Below are positions 54,566 through 64,000 of a DNA stretch of 64,000 nucleotides, one piece after another. The position numbers and the translations under genes were made by a program. The notes below the pieces were generated by a model. That model saw only the letters and a program-made list of their open reading frames with translations. It was not told where the DNA came from and ran no database searches. The stretch is taken from assembly GCA_948567375.1 (NCBI GenBank), contig OX419760.1, forward strand, positions 14,694,001 through 14,758,000. Reading direction: 5' to 3'. The stretch comes from Lunularia cruciata (taxonomy: Eukaryota > Streptophyta > Marchantiopsida > Lunulariales > Lunulariaceae). Position 1 is the first letter of the stretch, and every line of letters begins with the position of its first letter.

Positions 54566-55282
54566 TTATTGTAACTTTGTCAAGCTTGAAGGGAATGGAA
54601 GGTCTGAGATTTTCCTCACCTTCTCAAGATCGACTACTATTCCATCCTTGGAGATGATGTGCCCCAAAAGTAGACCTTTGTCACATCCAAAAATGCACTT
54701 CTCTAGGTTGAGTGATGCATTTGCCTCATCCAAGCATTGCAAGACCTTGATTATGTGCTCTAAGTGCTCCTCCTTGTTCCCATAGACACAGAAGTCATCA
54801 ATGAAATCTCTCACAAATTTCCCAATGAAAGGTTCAAATACCTTGTTCATGAACCATTGGAAGGCAGCTGGAGCACTGCAAAGCCCAAAAGGCATGACCT
54901 TGAAAGCGTAAGTTCCCCAAGATGTGGTAAATGTGGTGAGTTGTTGGTGCTCTGGTACAATCTTGATTTGGTTATATCTAGTATAACCATTGCTAAAACT
55001 ATACCTCTCATGATCTACAACTTCCTCCAAGATCTTATCAATGAATGGTAATGGGTAGTAGTCCTTCTTGGTAACAACATTGAGCTTCTTGTAATCCACA
55101 CATACCCAAAGCTTTCCATTCTTTTTCTTCACAATCACAATTAGGAACACCCATTCTGAATTCTCCACCTCAAAGATATATCCAACCTCCTTGAGCTTAT
55201 CAATCTCCTCCTTCACAACCAAAGCTATTGGTGTGCTAATGTGACGTTGCTTTTGGCGGACTAGTCTTGCATGTGACTCCAC
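54566..55282 (-). pseudogene. pol: 1C reverse transcriptase
   Basis: The 238-codon open stretch has VDYKKLN, YYPLPFIDKILEE, FSNGYTRYNQI (Asn in place of the first catalytic Asp, and SGYNQ changed), MPFGLCSAPAAF and FIDDFCVYG (active site kept). It keeps the 17 bp near 54610 that 1A has lost. The native protein extends further upstream through the acidic linker to 55880 and downstream into RNase H. Confidence 0.84.
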
Positions 55283-56984
55283 CTCAATCTTATGCTCCTA
55301 CAAGGTGACTTCCTTTAGATCCTTGTGATTGAAAGCAAATACATGGATGAACCTGCAAAAAATCTCCTCAAATCTCACCTTCTCCTCCTTGGTAACATTT
55401 GGACCATACTTGAGGATAGACAACCTCCTTTCTATCTCCTTAAGTGTCTATGGTGATTTATCTGGGTCCTTCAAAACCTTTGGCTTAGGTGCAAAATCCA
55501 CAGCACACAAAGGATACACATCTCAATCAAATTTAGATTCATCCTCTTTGATGGAAGTCTCCTCTTCCATGCTTGTGTCCACACCTGAAGCTCCTTCTTC
55601 AGAATCTGATTCTCAATAATCAAAAGATGGTGTATCTGAATGTGAAGTGTTGGTGGTGTTAGTCATAGGAACTGTGACTCTTTGGTTTGATGGCCCAATC
55701 CTCAAGTAAAGTTTGTGCCTTTTGTCAGTTGTGCGTACTACTCTCAACCATGTCCTCCCAAGAAGTAAGTCATAGCTTGAATCCTTCAAAACTTAGAAAT
55801 TCATGAGATTTTGAACTCCTATAATTGAAACTACCACCTTATCCATCACCCCTACTGGTCAAACTTGCTGCTTGTTTGCCATGCTTACCACAAATGTTGA
55901 AGGTCTAGAGCGTATCATACCCAACTTCTTCATCACCTTTCTAACATGGCATTCACTATTAATCCTCCATCAACCAATGTATCCTTGATGGTATGACGAT
56001 TCACTCTCACATCAATCTAAGAGGCATAATCACAAGCCTCCCATGGTGTTGGTTTAGCATCCATCACACCTATTGATACTAAAGCTTTTGCTTTCTTCTT
56101 CCTCTTGTCAAACTCAAACCACCTCTAGGTTCCTTTCTCAAAGTAGGATTCAAAGCAATCAATTGGCCTATTGTGATGTTAGCCTTCTGACTACCAACAT
56201 CCTCCAAGACATTGTAGTTCTATTGTTGCTTTGAGATCAAGAATTCTTCCATCCCCAACTTCTTCCTTGGAGTCTTTGTTGTTGATGGTGTTAAAGTGCT
56301 TGTGCAAGTGCTCCTAGTATGCATAAGAGTATCTTGGCTAATCCTTGAGAAGAGTGCACATCCTCTGCAAAATGAGCTCTCTTCTTCTCTTGAGCCAAAA
56401 GCTCCAAATTAAGACTCGTGGAGTTTGAGCACTCTTCCTTCTTAGACTTGCTCTCAACCACATCTATGGGTGTTATCCCCTTACCTTTGTTTGGATTAGG
56501 AGCCATTGGGTTTCACTACCTCCTTTCCCTCTATTGGCTCTCTCATAACCTCTTCCTCCATGGTAAGTGGAATTTGGGCAATTCCTTTGGATGTGGCCTC
56601 TTCCTCCACAACCAAAACAATCTCTATCATTGAAATTATTGGCTGGTTGGCCTGTTCTATATGGATAGTTTCCATAACTCTTAGGTCCTCTCCCTACATT
56701 CTGATCCACTTCTCTCTTCTCTCATAGGTACACTACATTGATCTTGAGATTTGCAAGTTGTTTTGTGATGGTTTGAAGTGGATCCTTTGGTAGGGGAACA
56801 AGAATTGGAGCAACTTCTACTTGTGGTGAAACCTTTGTCACCAAAATATCAGAATTTCCACCATACTTGTAACCTCAAGGAGGATGCGCAATCTCCTTCA
56901 CCACCAAATCACTCTCATCCCCTTCCAAACTCTCCTCCATACGAATTACGATTTTGATACCTTCAACCTTGGAAAAAGGTTTCT
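55283..56984 (-). pseudogene. gag: 1C gag C-terminal half and protease
   Basis: 56473-56709 carries the zinc knuckle CFGCGGRGHIQRNC. Beyond it come the Lys/Ser-rich region, the protease site degenerated to GGLIVNAM near 55965, and the LLGRTWL-like sequence near 55750. The TGA between MANKQQV and PVGVMDK seen in 1A is present here too (about 55864). At 56984 the gag capsid part is cut by LTR 2J. Confidence 0.78.
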
Positions 56985-57427
56985 TGTGACAACCCGGCAA
57001 ATATCATTTTTGTGGTAACCAGGCAAGTAAAGTTCATTCCCACAGAGTTACTATTCAGAATTGGTCAAATACAAAACAAAGTAACAACTTCAATTCTTCT
57101 TTGGTTCTTCTTTAATCTCTCAAGTAGAAACTACACCCAAAAGAGAGTAACAAGCACTTATTTGCAGCCTCGTCACAACAATTTGTCACACTTAATCACA
57201 ACTCCATCAAATTTGGCCAAACAATCTTGATTGTGATGATTCAGGCTCTCCCTAAAATGGCACTTCATTGCAAAACAACTTTGCCTCATGATTGTGTTCC
57301 ACCCCTCCACTGAAGGCACAACTTCCTCAATCAAAATTACTTCACATCAACTCTACACAAATGCAAAATACTACCAACACTACAATTCTTCTCAAATTTG
57401 TCAAGGCATTGCTCCAATTGACTTCAT
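56985..57427 (-). repeat. 2J LTR in 1C gag, segment 1
   Basis: It begins TGTGACAACCCGG on the plus strand (the LTR 3' end) and holds part of the R/U5 block. Solo LTR 2S interrupts it at 57427, with TTCAT at 57423-57427. Confidence 0.87.
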
Positions 57428-57881
57428 TGTGGTACCCACATTTTTCATTTTGGATGAGTTTTGAAGAAGAAGTGCCTTGCTGAAACCAAATGGAGAAGAA
57501 ATGAGTGGAAAGTTGTGTTTTGATCAGACCCAAGGAAGTCGACTTCATGTCAGAGGAAGAAGGACTTGGACTAGATCAGACCCAAAGAAGCTTACTTAAT
57601 GTCAGAGGAGGAAAAAAAAACTTGGAGCAGACTGCAAAGGAGGGCAGACCCGAAGGAGGAATGAAGGTTACAAGCCAGGAATACTACGGGTGTCATATCT
57701 CAGTAATGACAAATCCAAATCAAGCGTGCTATATTTTGTTACGAGCGTCTCATTCAGGGCTTTCCATTGCTACCAAAATCATAGAGTTTGGAGGTCTATA
57801 CATGAAATTACAAGCATTTGAAGTTTTGGGAGTAGATGTATAGAGTAGTTTAATGTCTTCGGGTTGGTGTCTTCGGATCAA

Positions 57882-57975
57882 TATGACTTCGGACTTCAGA
57901 CTTTGGACTTCAGACTTTGGACTTCAAACTTTGGACTTCAGACTTCGGACATGAGACTTGAGACTTTGGACTTCA
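57882..57975 (+). repeat. Short tandem repeat, ~14-bp unit
   Basis: About six imperfect copies of CTTTGGACTTCAGA occur in U3 of 2S. The matching region of 2H has only about two related units. Confidence 0.8.
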
Positions 57976-58266
57976 GGTTTACACGACTTTGGGTTATGAG
58001 ACTTTGCCTCAAGATGAAGATGACTAAATCCGAGGTAGCTAGACCTTGGAGTGCAGTGAAGGTGACTTCGAGAATCTTGCTAGAGGTATTAGAGGAAGTT
58101 AGAGTAAGGAAAGAAGATAGTTAGGATACCCATGACTTCAATTTCAGTTCTGATTGAAGATAAGGGAGAATTAAAAGAGAAATAGTAGAAGTGAATAAAC
58201 CCAAAGTGCAAGATCAGACTGTAAGTGTCTTCGGGTCAGTTACATGAGTGATTAAGAGAAAGTGGG

Positions 58267-58611
58267 TTGCAAATTGAAGGCGTAGATAGTGTACCCATGC
58301 TTTCAATTACAATTCTTGATGAGGACATAGTAGAATTAGTAAAGGAATTGATAGTAGCTAGACCCAAAGTTGTAGAAGTAAGAGTGCAGGTGTCTTCGGA
58401 TTTGACATTTGACATTTTAGAGAAGAGTGGGTCGGGAGATAGAGATTTAGAAGGATTACTTGTGATAGGAATTGTAGATCAAAGTGGAGAATTAGTAGAA
58501 TTGGTAGAGGAAATAAGAGTTGTGAAACCCAAGGATATAGTAGTAGGAAGTGAAGTTACTTTGGGTTTGGGTTTGAAAGCCGAGGAAGAAGTAGACATTG
58601 GATTGGATTAG
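58267..58611 (+). pseudogene. 2S lORF C-terminal fragment
   Basis: The 114-codon frame matches the last part of lORF (VQVSSDLTFDILEKSGSGDRDL, then KAEEEVDIGLD at the stop). The conserved N-terminal and coiled-coil domains are absent from this short LTR form, replaced by unrelated U3 sequence. It may be a deletion derivative of the lORF. Confidence 0.6.
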
Positions 58612-58728
58612 TAATAGATTTGAGATTTGAAGAGGCAGATATGAAGAGGTGCATTGTCATTACGGATCTACAGATTTATAGAGTTATTAGGAAGCAATAT
58701 ATTAGGAAGATAATTGTCGATTGCTTCA

Positions 58729-58739
58729 CTATTTAAGAG
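58729..58739 (+). promoter_or_regulatory. TATA-like box of LTR 2S
   Basis: CTATTTAAGAG lies 118 bp after the lORF fragment stop. Confidence 0.55.
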
Positions 58740-59628
58740 AGGCATTCGCAATCTTATGTTGTTTAGTGCTCATAATTTCTAAGAATAGATAAAGCGAAGT
58801 GTTGTGAAGCAATGCTTGTTGTTTGAGCTTGATTCCGAGTATCAACTTTTAGTTTGCGTTTGTGAGTGTGTGGAGAAATTCAAATTGCAAGTCAATGTGC
58901 TTGTTGGATGTTGGATTTCACAGCCTTGATCTTCATTGTGTGTGTTTGATCTTGAGTGAAGTGCAATCAAAGCAATGTCTTCACAGATTTGAGAGGAATT
59001 GTATTGTTGGTAGTATTCTACATTTGTGAGTGCAGTGCAAAGTTGATGTAAAGCAATTTCAATCAAGGAAGTTGTGCCTTTAGTGGAGGGGTGGAACACA
59101 ATTCTGATCCAAAGTTGTTTTGCAGTGAAGTGCCATTTTTGGGAGAGCCTGAATCATCACAATCAAGATTGTTTGGAAAGATTTGATGGAGTTGTGATTA
59201 AGAAGTGTTAATTTGTTACAAGATTGTGAATCAGTGCTTGTTACTCTCTTCTAGGTGTGGTTTCTACTTGAGAGATTAAAGAAGAACTCAAGAAGAACTA
59301 CATTGTTATTGTTTGACTTTGTATTTGACCAATTTTGACTCGTATCTCTACAGGAACAAACTTTACTTACCCAATTACCACAAAAGTGATATTTGCCAAG
59401 TTGTCACATTCACTCAGGATCAAACACACAAAATGAAGATCAAGGCTATGGAATCCAACATCCAACACACACACTAACTTGCACTTCAAAATTCTCCACA
59501 CACTCACAAACACAATCACAATGTTGATACCCGGAATTAAGCTCAAGCAACAAGCACTAAAATCAGCACTTCGCTTTATCTATCCTCGGAAATTATGAGC
59601 ACTAAACATCATATGACTGTGAATGCCA

Positions 59629-59639
59629 CCTTTAAATAG
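59629..59639 (-). promoter_or_regulatory. TATA-like box of LTR 2J
   Basis: CTATTTAAAGG on the element strand in the usual place. Confidence 0.5.
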
Positions 59640-59769
59640 TGAAGATATCAATAGTTATTGACAAGTATACCGTTCTACAACAACTTTCCTAACCTGCAGA
59701 TTCAAAATTACAATGCACCTCTTCATATATGCCTCTTCAAATCTCAAAATTGTTACTATTCCAATCCAA

Positions 59770-61064
59770 TGTCTACTTCTTCCTTGGCTTCCAAATCCAA
59801 TGTAACTTCACACACTACTCTATCCTTGGGGTTTCACAACTACTAATTCCTCTACCTATTCTACTACTACTTCTTCTTCTTGTTCTACAATTCACTCTTA
59901 CTGCTTGTGTCACCACTCTACAATGTGAATTTGGGTTCTTCCTCCTTGTCCAAGTCTTCTGACTTGTCCTCGGCCTCCCCTTCTGATTCTTTGTTTGAGG
60001 ACATGATTACCACCAATTCTTTCCTTGATTTTACCTTCTTGATCTTCCAAGGTCTCATCACCGCTACTTCTTCTTCTTCTCCTTGTCAACTTCTCTTCTT
60101 TGACTTTGGAGTGTTCACTTTCATTTTCTTGCTCTGCCCCGTCTGCACATAGTTCTCATCACTGCTCCTTATTTGCAAGATGTATTGTTGCTCCTTCGTG
60201 TCAGCATCTCTTCTCAAATTGGGGTGGAAGTGCAACACCATCTTGTGTCTCTTTGACATGTTCAGCAAGTTCAGTCCCAAGTAGAAATGGGCTGCAAATG
60301 GTACAATGTAGTGTGGGGGCGACTTGTCTTGCAAGTTCTGAACCATTTGTCTTGCACGATGATGAAAGCACTTTTCCCAATTGATTGGCTCTTCTCCAAA
60401 CATCTTGTGGAAGAACACCACTTGATGTTTCATCACATAAATTGTTTGCTTTGGCATCAAGATAGCCATCATTGCACTTATGATGCCTCTTCTCACTAGG
60501 TCCTTATAACTCTCAACTTTGTAGCCATTCTTCATGCATTTTGAAGAGAAGGTGTCTCTCACTTCTTGGGTTTCTTTTGCTACTTCTCCCTTCTCCAAGA
60601 ACGTGGCTCCCAACTCATCACCCACCTCTCTTCCAAGTACTAACCTCCAATCTGACTCTGTCCATCAAGCCAGATTTCCTCTCTCCCCTTCTTCCTTGGA
60701 GCCATTGAGACATCTACTCTTGATGATCTCAATCATGAAACTTGGAAAGCTAATGTTCTAGTTCGATGCTAGAAACTGGAACATTAGCTCAATGGAATGT
60801 GATCTAAAGCCTACTCAAGACTTTGATTATGGCGATCACATCTAATCTCCAAATTGTATGATTTCTCACTATGAATTCAAAGTTCTTCTTCCTACCTCCC
60901 ATCTTACTCTCTTCCACTCTAGGTTGGTGGCTACTCTTCCTATTGATTCCCAGACTAACTCTCCTGACTTCCTCTTGACACACCAGCATATCTTTGACTA
61001 CACTTCCTTTTCTATGACCTCCCATAGGACAACTTCTTAATGGTGTTGGAAAATTACTTGTCAT
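59770..61064 (-). pseudogene. 2J lORF: intact conserved central domain
   Basis: The start ATG is at 61064 (MTSNFPTPLRS) and the N-terminal block is at 60804-61064 (RNHTIWRLDVIAIIKVLSRL). 60086-60625 is open for 179 codons across the whole central domain (NGYKVESYKDLVRRGI, YVMKHQVVFFHKMF, EPINWEKCFHHR, PPHYIVPFAAHFYLGLNLL, HFHPNLRRD) into the basic linker. A frameshift near 60790 splits the two blocks. The acidic linker is at 59880-60080, and the coiled coil is deleted. This is the least damaged copy of the central domain, and it shows mainly synonymous differences from 2Y. Confidence 0.76.
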
Positions 61065-61471
61065 TGCTTTGTCTCTAGCCCAAATCTTAAAGTAGCGCGC
61101 TTCCTCCGTCTTTCTTCACTTTGAATTTCTACCAAGAAATCACACCTCTTTCATGCTCTTGTCACTATCAATTTCCTCCTGCTCATAGGCCAGCCATTTT
61201 TTGTGCACGATACCTTCTTGAATGTCCAACCTCAAAGGAAAGATGTTACACTATCCTAGCCTCAGGTTGAGCACCCCCAAGACAAAGTCTCCTTACTTTG
61301 GGTTTCAGGCTAAGAAGGCAAATCTGAGTACTTTGTCTTTTGACACAAAGTCACTTTTCCTTAGGTTACAACCCGAAGACACCATTCTTGCCGTTTGATG
61401 TCATATAGGTGCAATATGACTTCTTCTGTACACTTCTTCTTCAAAAATAAGGAAAAAAAATGTGGGTACCA

Positions 61472-61700
61472 AGACTCTTCTTGCACATCTCTCCTCTCTC
61501 TCTTTTAGTATTCTGACTCATACCATGTAAGTGCTACATCCTCAAAGAAATCTGGTAATAATATGGCCTACTCATTCTTCTTCCTCTCACTGTTTTCTAT
61601 GCAAGCTCTCTTGAAGTCTCTCACAAACATCTTCACATCTTCTCTATCCTTGCCAAAGAAAACTGAAAAGTTCCTCCTCTTAACCCCTCGCTATTGTTCT
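61472..61700 (-). pseudogene. gag: 1C gag N-terminus
   Basis: It matches the first ~75 codons of 1A gag (KDREDVKMFVRDFKRACI, EDVALTWYESEY). The start codon position reads AGG instead of ATG. It is separated from the rest of gag by 2J and the ~270 bp deletion. Confidence 0.8.
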
Positions 61701-61911
61701 TTTCTCTCAAAGTTTTTTCTCTTTTCTTTTCTCTCACTCTATAACTAATAGAGTATGTACATGACTCACACCATTTGAGAGTTATCAACCCTAGGGAACA
61801 CACAAGGTTCAAGTTGCTCCAAGATTTTTATAGCAACATCAAATCCTAGAGTGCATATTAATCAAACCCTCATGGATAGTTTATCTATAAGTTGAAACAT
61901 TATCTCCATCA

Positions 61912-62384
61912 TTAATCTTAAGAACTAGCAAATGAATGTGGTAAAATTTCTGTAGTTGTACCAAGACTCTCTCTAAGATCCTTCACCAAAGTCTCCAAAA
62001 ATGCTTTTACTCCACTACACTCATGTCCTTTTGGAAGTCCTTCAACTCCACAACCTCACACAACTCATTGGTCTTAGATCTTATCCCTCCCAATCTTGGT
62101 GAAGAAGGTCCAACATTGAAACCCAAGTCAAGTAATCCTCTCCTTTCCCTCAGTCTCTTGCTCTCAAAGATCAATGGATATGAACTTGCCTTGTGTTCCT
62201 TCTCTCCACATAGAAAGCACTTAGACTCACTCTTTCCTCCAAGTGGTGTAGGTTTTTAGATCCTCTCAACACTCTCTTCAAATTTTATTCTAAATTACCT
62301 TTTCCTTAAATCCACCCTTAAAATCACCTCAAACCCTTGAGGAACCTTGTTTAGTCTCAATTTCCACTCTTGATGACCATCCAT
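61912..62384 (-). pseudogene. 1C leader ORF: zinc-knuckle protein upstream of gag
   Basis: It is collinear with 3668-4141 of 1A. The ATG is at 62384 (MDGHQEWKLRL). The knuckle C-F-L-C-G-E-K-E-H-x4 follows a Lys where 1A has TAG, but its last Cys is Tyr. Two upstream stops (a TAA after LRKR and a TAG before KPTPLGG) and a one-base length change disable it. Different lesions in the two copies imply an intact shared ancestor. Confidence 0.58.
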
Positions 62385-63207
62385 GTTCCCAAGATGAATT
62401 TAAACATTCAAACATGCTTTTTGTTGCTCTCAAACTCCTCATGCATGAGATCTCAACTCTATAAAATTAACCCTTCCTCACAATGTCACTCAAATCTCTC
62501 AATTGGTATGTCACCGTCCTCTAAAATTGTTTATAATAAATCCCAGCTCTATGGTGTCCCTCCTTGAAAAATTTCAGATCTTCTCATTGAGCCATTTGGC
62601 CTAGGCATCTTTCTATTTAGCACAAATATCTCAGATTTGGTCTGAAAACAACCTCTCTTACTTTAAAAACTCTTACTCCATGCACAACCATGATCTCTCT
62701 CTTATTTTTGTGTTTAAAGGTAGGATACAATGCGCTGAATTTTCTTGGAAATTGTCAAAACAATCCAATGAAAATTGAAGAAATTGCAAACTTTGTACAA
62801 TTTTCCAAAGAGCATGGAGTTGTGGGAGCAGTTTACCCTATCAACTTTCCAAAATTCTAACCCAATGTGCATAGTAACTCTCACAATAATTTCAAGTGTG
62901 CTAATTGAAGAATAACCTAAGATATCATGTTTAGAAATTTCAAGTCCAAACCTGAAACTTGAGATTTTGCCCAAAATCACCTTAATCCTCAAAATCACAA
63001 AATCTCTCCAAATCCTCTCATGTGTACAAGATGTACAAAATGACCTCAAACACATCATAATGAATAATAGGGTATTCAAATAGGTCCAAGTTCTCTAACA
63101 TAAGTTCAGCTCTCTCCTCCCCAAAAGTTCTCTCCAAGTCTGCTCTCATGGCCTCCTTCTATCTAATATAGAATTGTATGCAAAACATTTCTTGCCTTCT
63201 AGAGAGG
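62385..63207 (-). other. 1C 5' leader
   Basis: It is collinear with 4142-4980 of 1A. The frame 62714-63079 (121 codons; ILRIKVILGKISSF onwards) overlaps and extends the 78-codon frame of 1A. Nothing else is recognised. Confidence 0.5.
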
Positions 63208-63224
63208 TCCTAACAATGGAACCA
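63208..63224 (-). other. 1C primer-binding site
   Basis: TGGTTCCATTGTTAGGA on the element strand, four bases after the LTR end; it differs from 1A by two C-to-T type changes. Confidence 0.6.
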
Positions 63225-63228
63225 AAAA

Positions 63229-63903
63229 TGTGAGCCGGCTTTTCTCTCACTCAAGATGGCCTTTGATGGTTATTATGGTAGTGCACTATGGACTAAGAAG
63301 GCACGGTACTCCAACTCCATCATACTCCTCCAAGGCTAACACTCCAAGACTCAAGACATTGCTCACTAAGAGAGAGATAGTTGCAAATGAAAGGATGATG
63401 AGTACCTCCTCACCCCTAGTTTATATACTTGTGAAATAATAACATACCAAAATTACAAATTATTGGATTAACTCAAGTTACTAGGCTAAAAGTCAAATAA
63501 AGTCAAAAAGCTAAAGGAATATCTATCCTCATGGGAATATTCTTTTAAGCATGTGGTCTTATCTTGACCCAACCACTAAGTCAAGGATTTCTTCACATGG
63601 GCTATCCTTGGACTATAGAAGAATCCAAAACAAAAAGGCTTTTTGGTCCAAGAGTTCTTAACTCTTTCCTCAAAACCAAATACTTAGGAATAATACCAAG
63701 TCAATATACTAGAATCCAAAATATTGGTGCTCATCTTTTCCACTTCCTCTAAACTAAGGTCACCTCTATCTTGCTATGACCAACTTTAGCTAATCATGAC
63801 TAATGTAGAACCATCCTTTATCTATATAAGTAATATTTCTCAAGAACTTGTAATACCAAGCTAAATATCACAATACCACACACATGCATAAATGGGTGTT
63901 ACA
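63229..63903 (-). repeat. 1C 5' LTR (675 bp)
   Basis: On the element strand it runs TGTAACACCC to CCGGCTCACA. It is full length compared with 1A. The outer flank at 63904 is 2D LTR. Confidence 0.92.
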
Positions 63904-64000
63904 GCCCTGTGTACTAACAATGGCTACAAAGTGAAGTCCTATTGGGACCCAATCAAGTGGAGCATTGTGGGCACGTGTGATAATGGGTATGTTTGAATCC
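63904..64000 (+). repeat. 2D 3' LTR, continuation past 1C
   Basis: It holds the lORF central block (NGYKVKSYWDPIKWSIVG) in the position expected after 52432. The LTR runs off the window. Confidence 0.75.

Larger units (their letters stand above)
57428..59408 (+). repeat. 2S: short-form family-2 solo LTR (1981 bp)
   Basis: It runs TGTGGTACCCACATTTTTC to AAGTTGTCACA, flanked by TTCAT and TTCAC (one mismatch). The ends and layout match 2H. It has a ~14-bp tandem repeat at 57882-57975, a truncated lORF (58267-58611) and a TATA-like box at 58729. The rest of 57430-57880 is U3 with no motif I recognise. Confidence 0.92.
59409..61471 (-). repeat. 2J LTR in 1C gag, segment 2
   Basis: It continues 2J after 2S (duplicated TTCAC) and ends GGGTACCAAGA, a decayed GGGTACCACA, at about 61471. 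The total 2J length is ~2.5 kb because most of the coiled-coil part of lORF is missing. About 270 bp of 1C gag are lost at the insertion, so there is no target duplication. Confidence 0.83.
52433..63903 (-). mobile_element. Element 1C: family-1 retrotransposon with nested LTRs
   Basis: Minus-strand order: 5' LTR (63229-63903), primer site, leader with zinc-knuckle ORF, gag (split by LTR 2J, 56985-61471), protease, RT, RNase H, integrase, polypurine tract, and a 3' LTR cut to 240 bp. It lies inside the 3' LTR of 2D. A target duplication is not testable because the 3' LTR lost its end. Confidence 0.9.

Noticed and set aside
54764-55051. Plus-strand frames inside RT of 1C and 1A (for example 715-1119)
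   Set aside because: They are shadows of the minus-strand RT, which carries the recognisable motifs.
1-64000. tRNA, rRNA, CRISPR array, DNA transposon or cellular gene
   Set aside because: I read both strands and saw no such pattern; tRNA-like matches are only the primer sites of the retroelements.
63904-64000. Start of a new gene at the right edge
   Set aside because: It matches the lORF central block and continues the 2D LTR interrupted at 52432.

Overview
The window is repeat-derived plant DNA with no recognisable host gene. Every stretch belongs to an LTR retrotransposon of Ty3/gypsy type. Presence of gag, retropepsin, RT, RNase H and integrase in that order, 'SGYNQ' and 'FIDD' RT motifs, tRNA-Asp-like primer sites and no chromodomain point to the non-chromovirus (OTA, Athila/Tat-like) lineages of land plants. 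Such dense nesting of 10-16 kb elements suggests a large-genome vascular plant (gymnosperm-like is possible); the species cannot be read from the sequence.

Two families make up almost everything. Family 1 has ~0.69 kb LTRs (TGTAACACCC...CCGGCTCACA), a gag-protease ORF, pol, and an extra small zinc-knuckle ORF between primer site and gag. Copies: 1A (1-5691, -), 1B (8022-10287 plus 26510-26814, +), 1C (52433-63903, -). Family 2 has giant LTRs of ~3.7 kb (TGTGG...GGTTGTCACA) that carry, in sense orientation, a ~850-codon reading frame here called lORF (conserved globular N-terminal half, charged linker, coiled coil). Copies: complete 2Y (10288-26509, +) and 2F (28735-45078, -), the broken host 2D, and LTR-only copies 2E, 2G, 2H, 2J, 2K and 2S. 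A further solo-LTR-like element, L (17520-20091), is rich in tandem repeats.

The whole window can be read as one nest inside element 2D (+), whose left end lies before base 1 and whose 3' LTR runs past base 64000. 2D holds 1B, 2G and 1C. 1B holds 2E (which holds 1A) and 2Y (which holds L). Solo LTR 2G holds 2F (which holds 2K) and solo LTR 2H. 1C holds LTR 2J, which holds solo LTR 2S. Matching or one-mismatch 5-bp target duplications support 2Y, 2F, 2G, 2H and 2S.

All pol genes carry stops, frameshifts or lost catalytic residues, so no element looks autonomous now. The point most worth following is lORF: it sits in U3, upstream of a conserved TATA-like box, and a hand codon count between two diverged LTR copies shows mainly synonymous change, which suggests it was a selected protein gene of this retrotransposon family.
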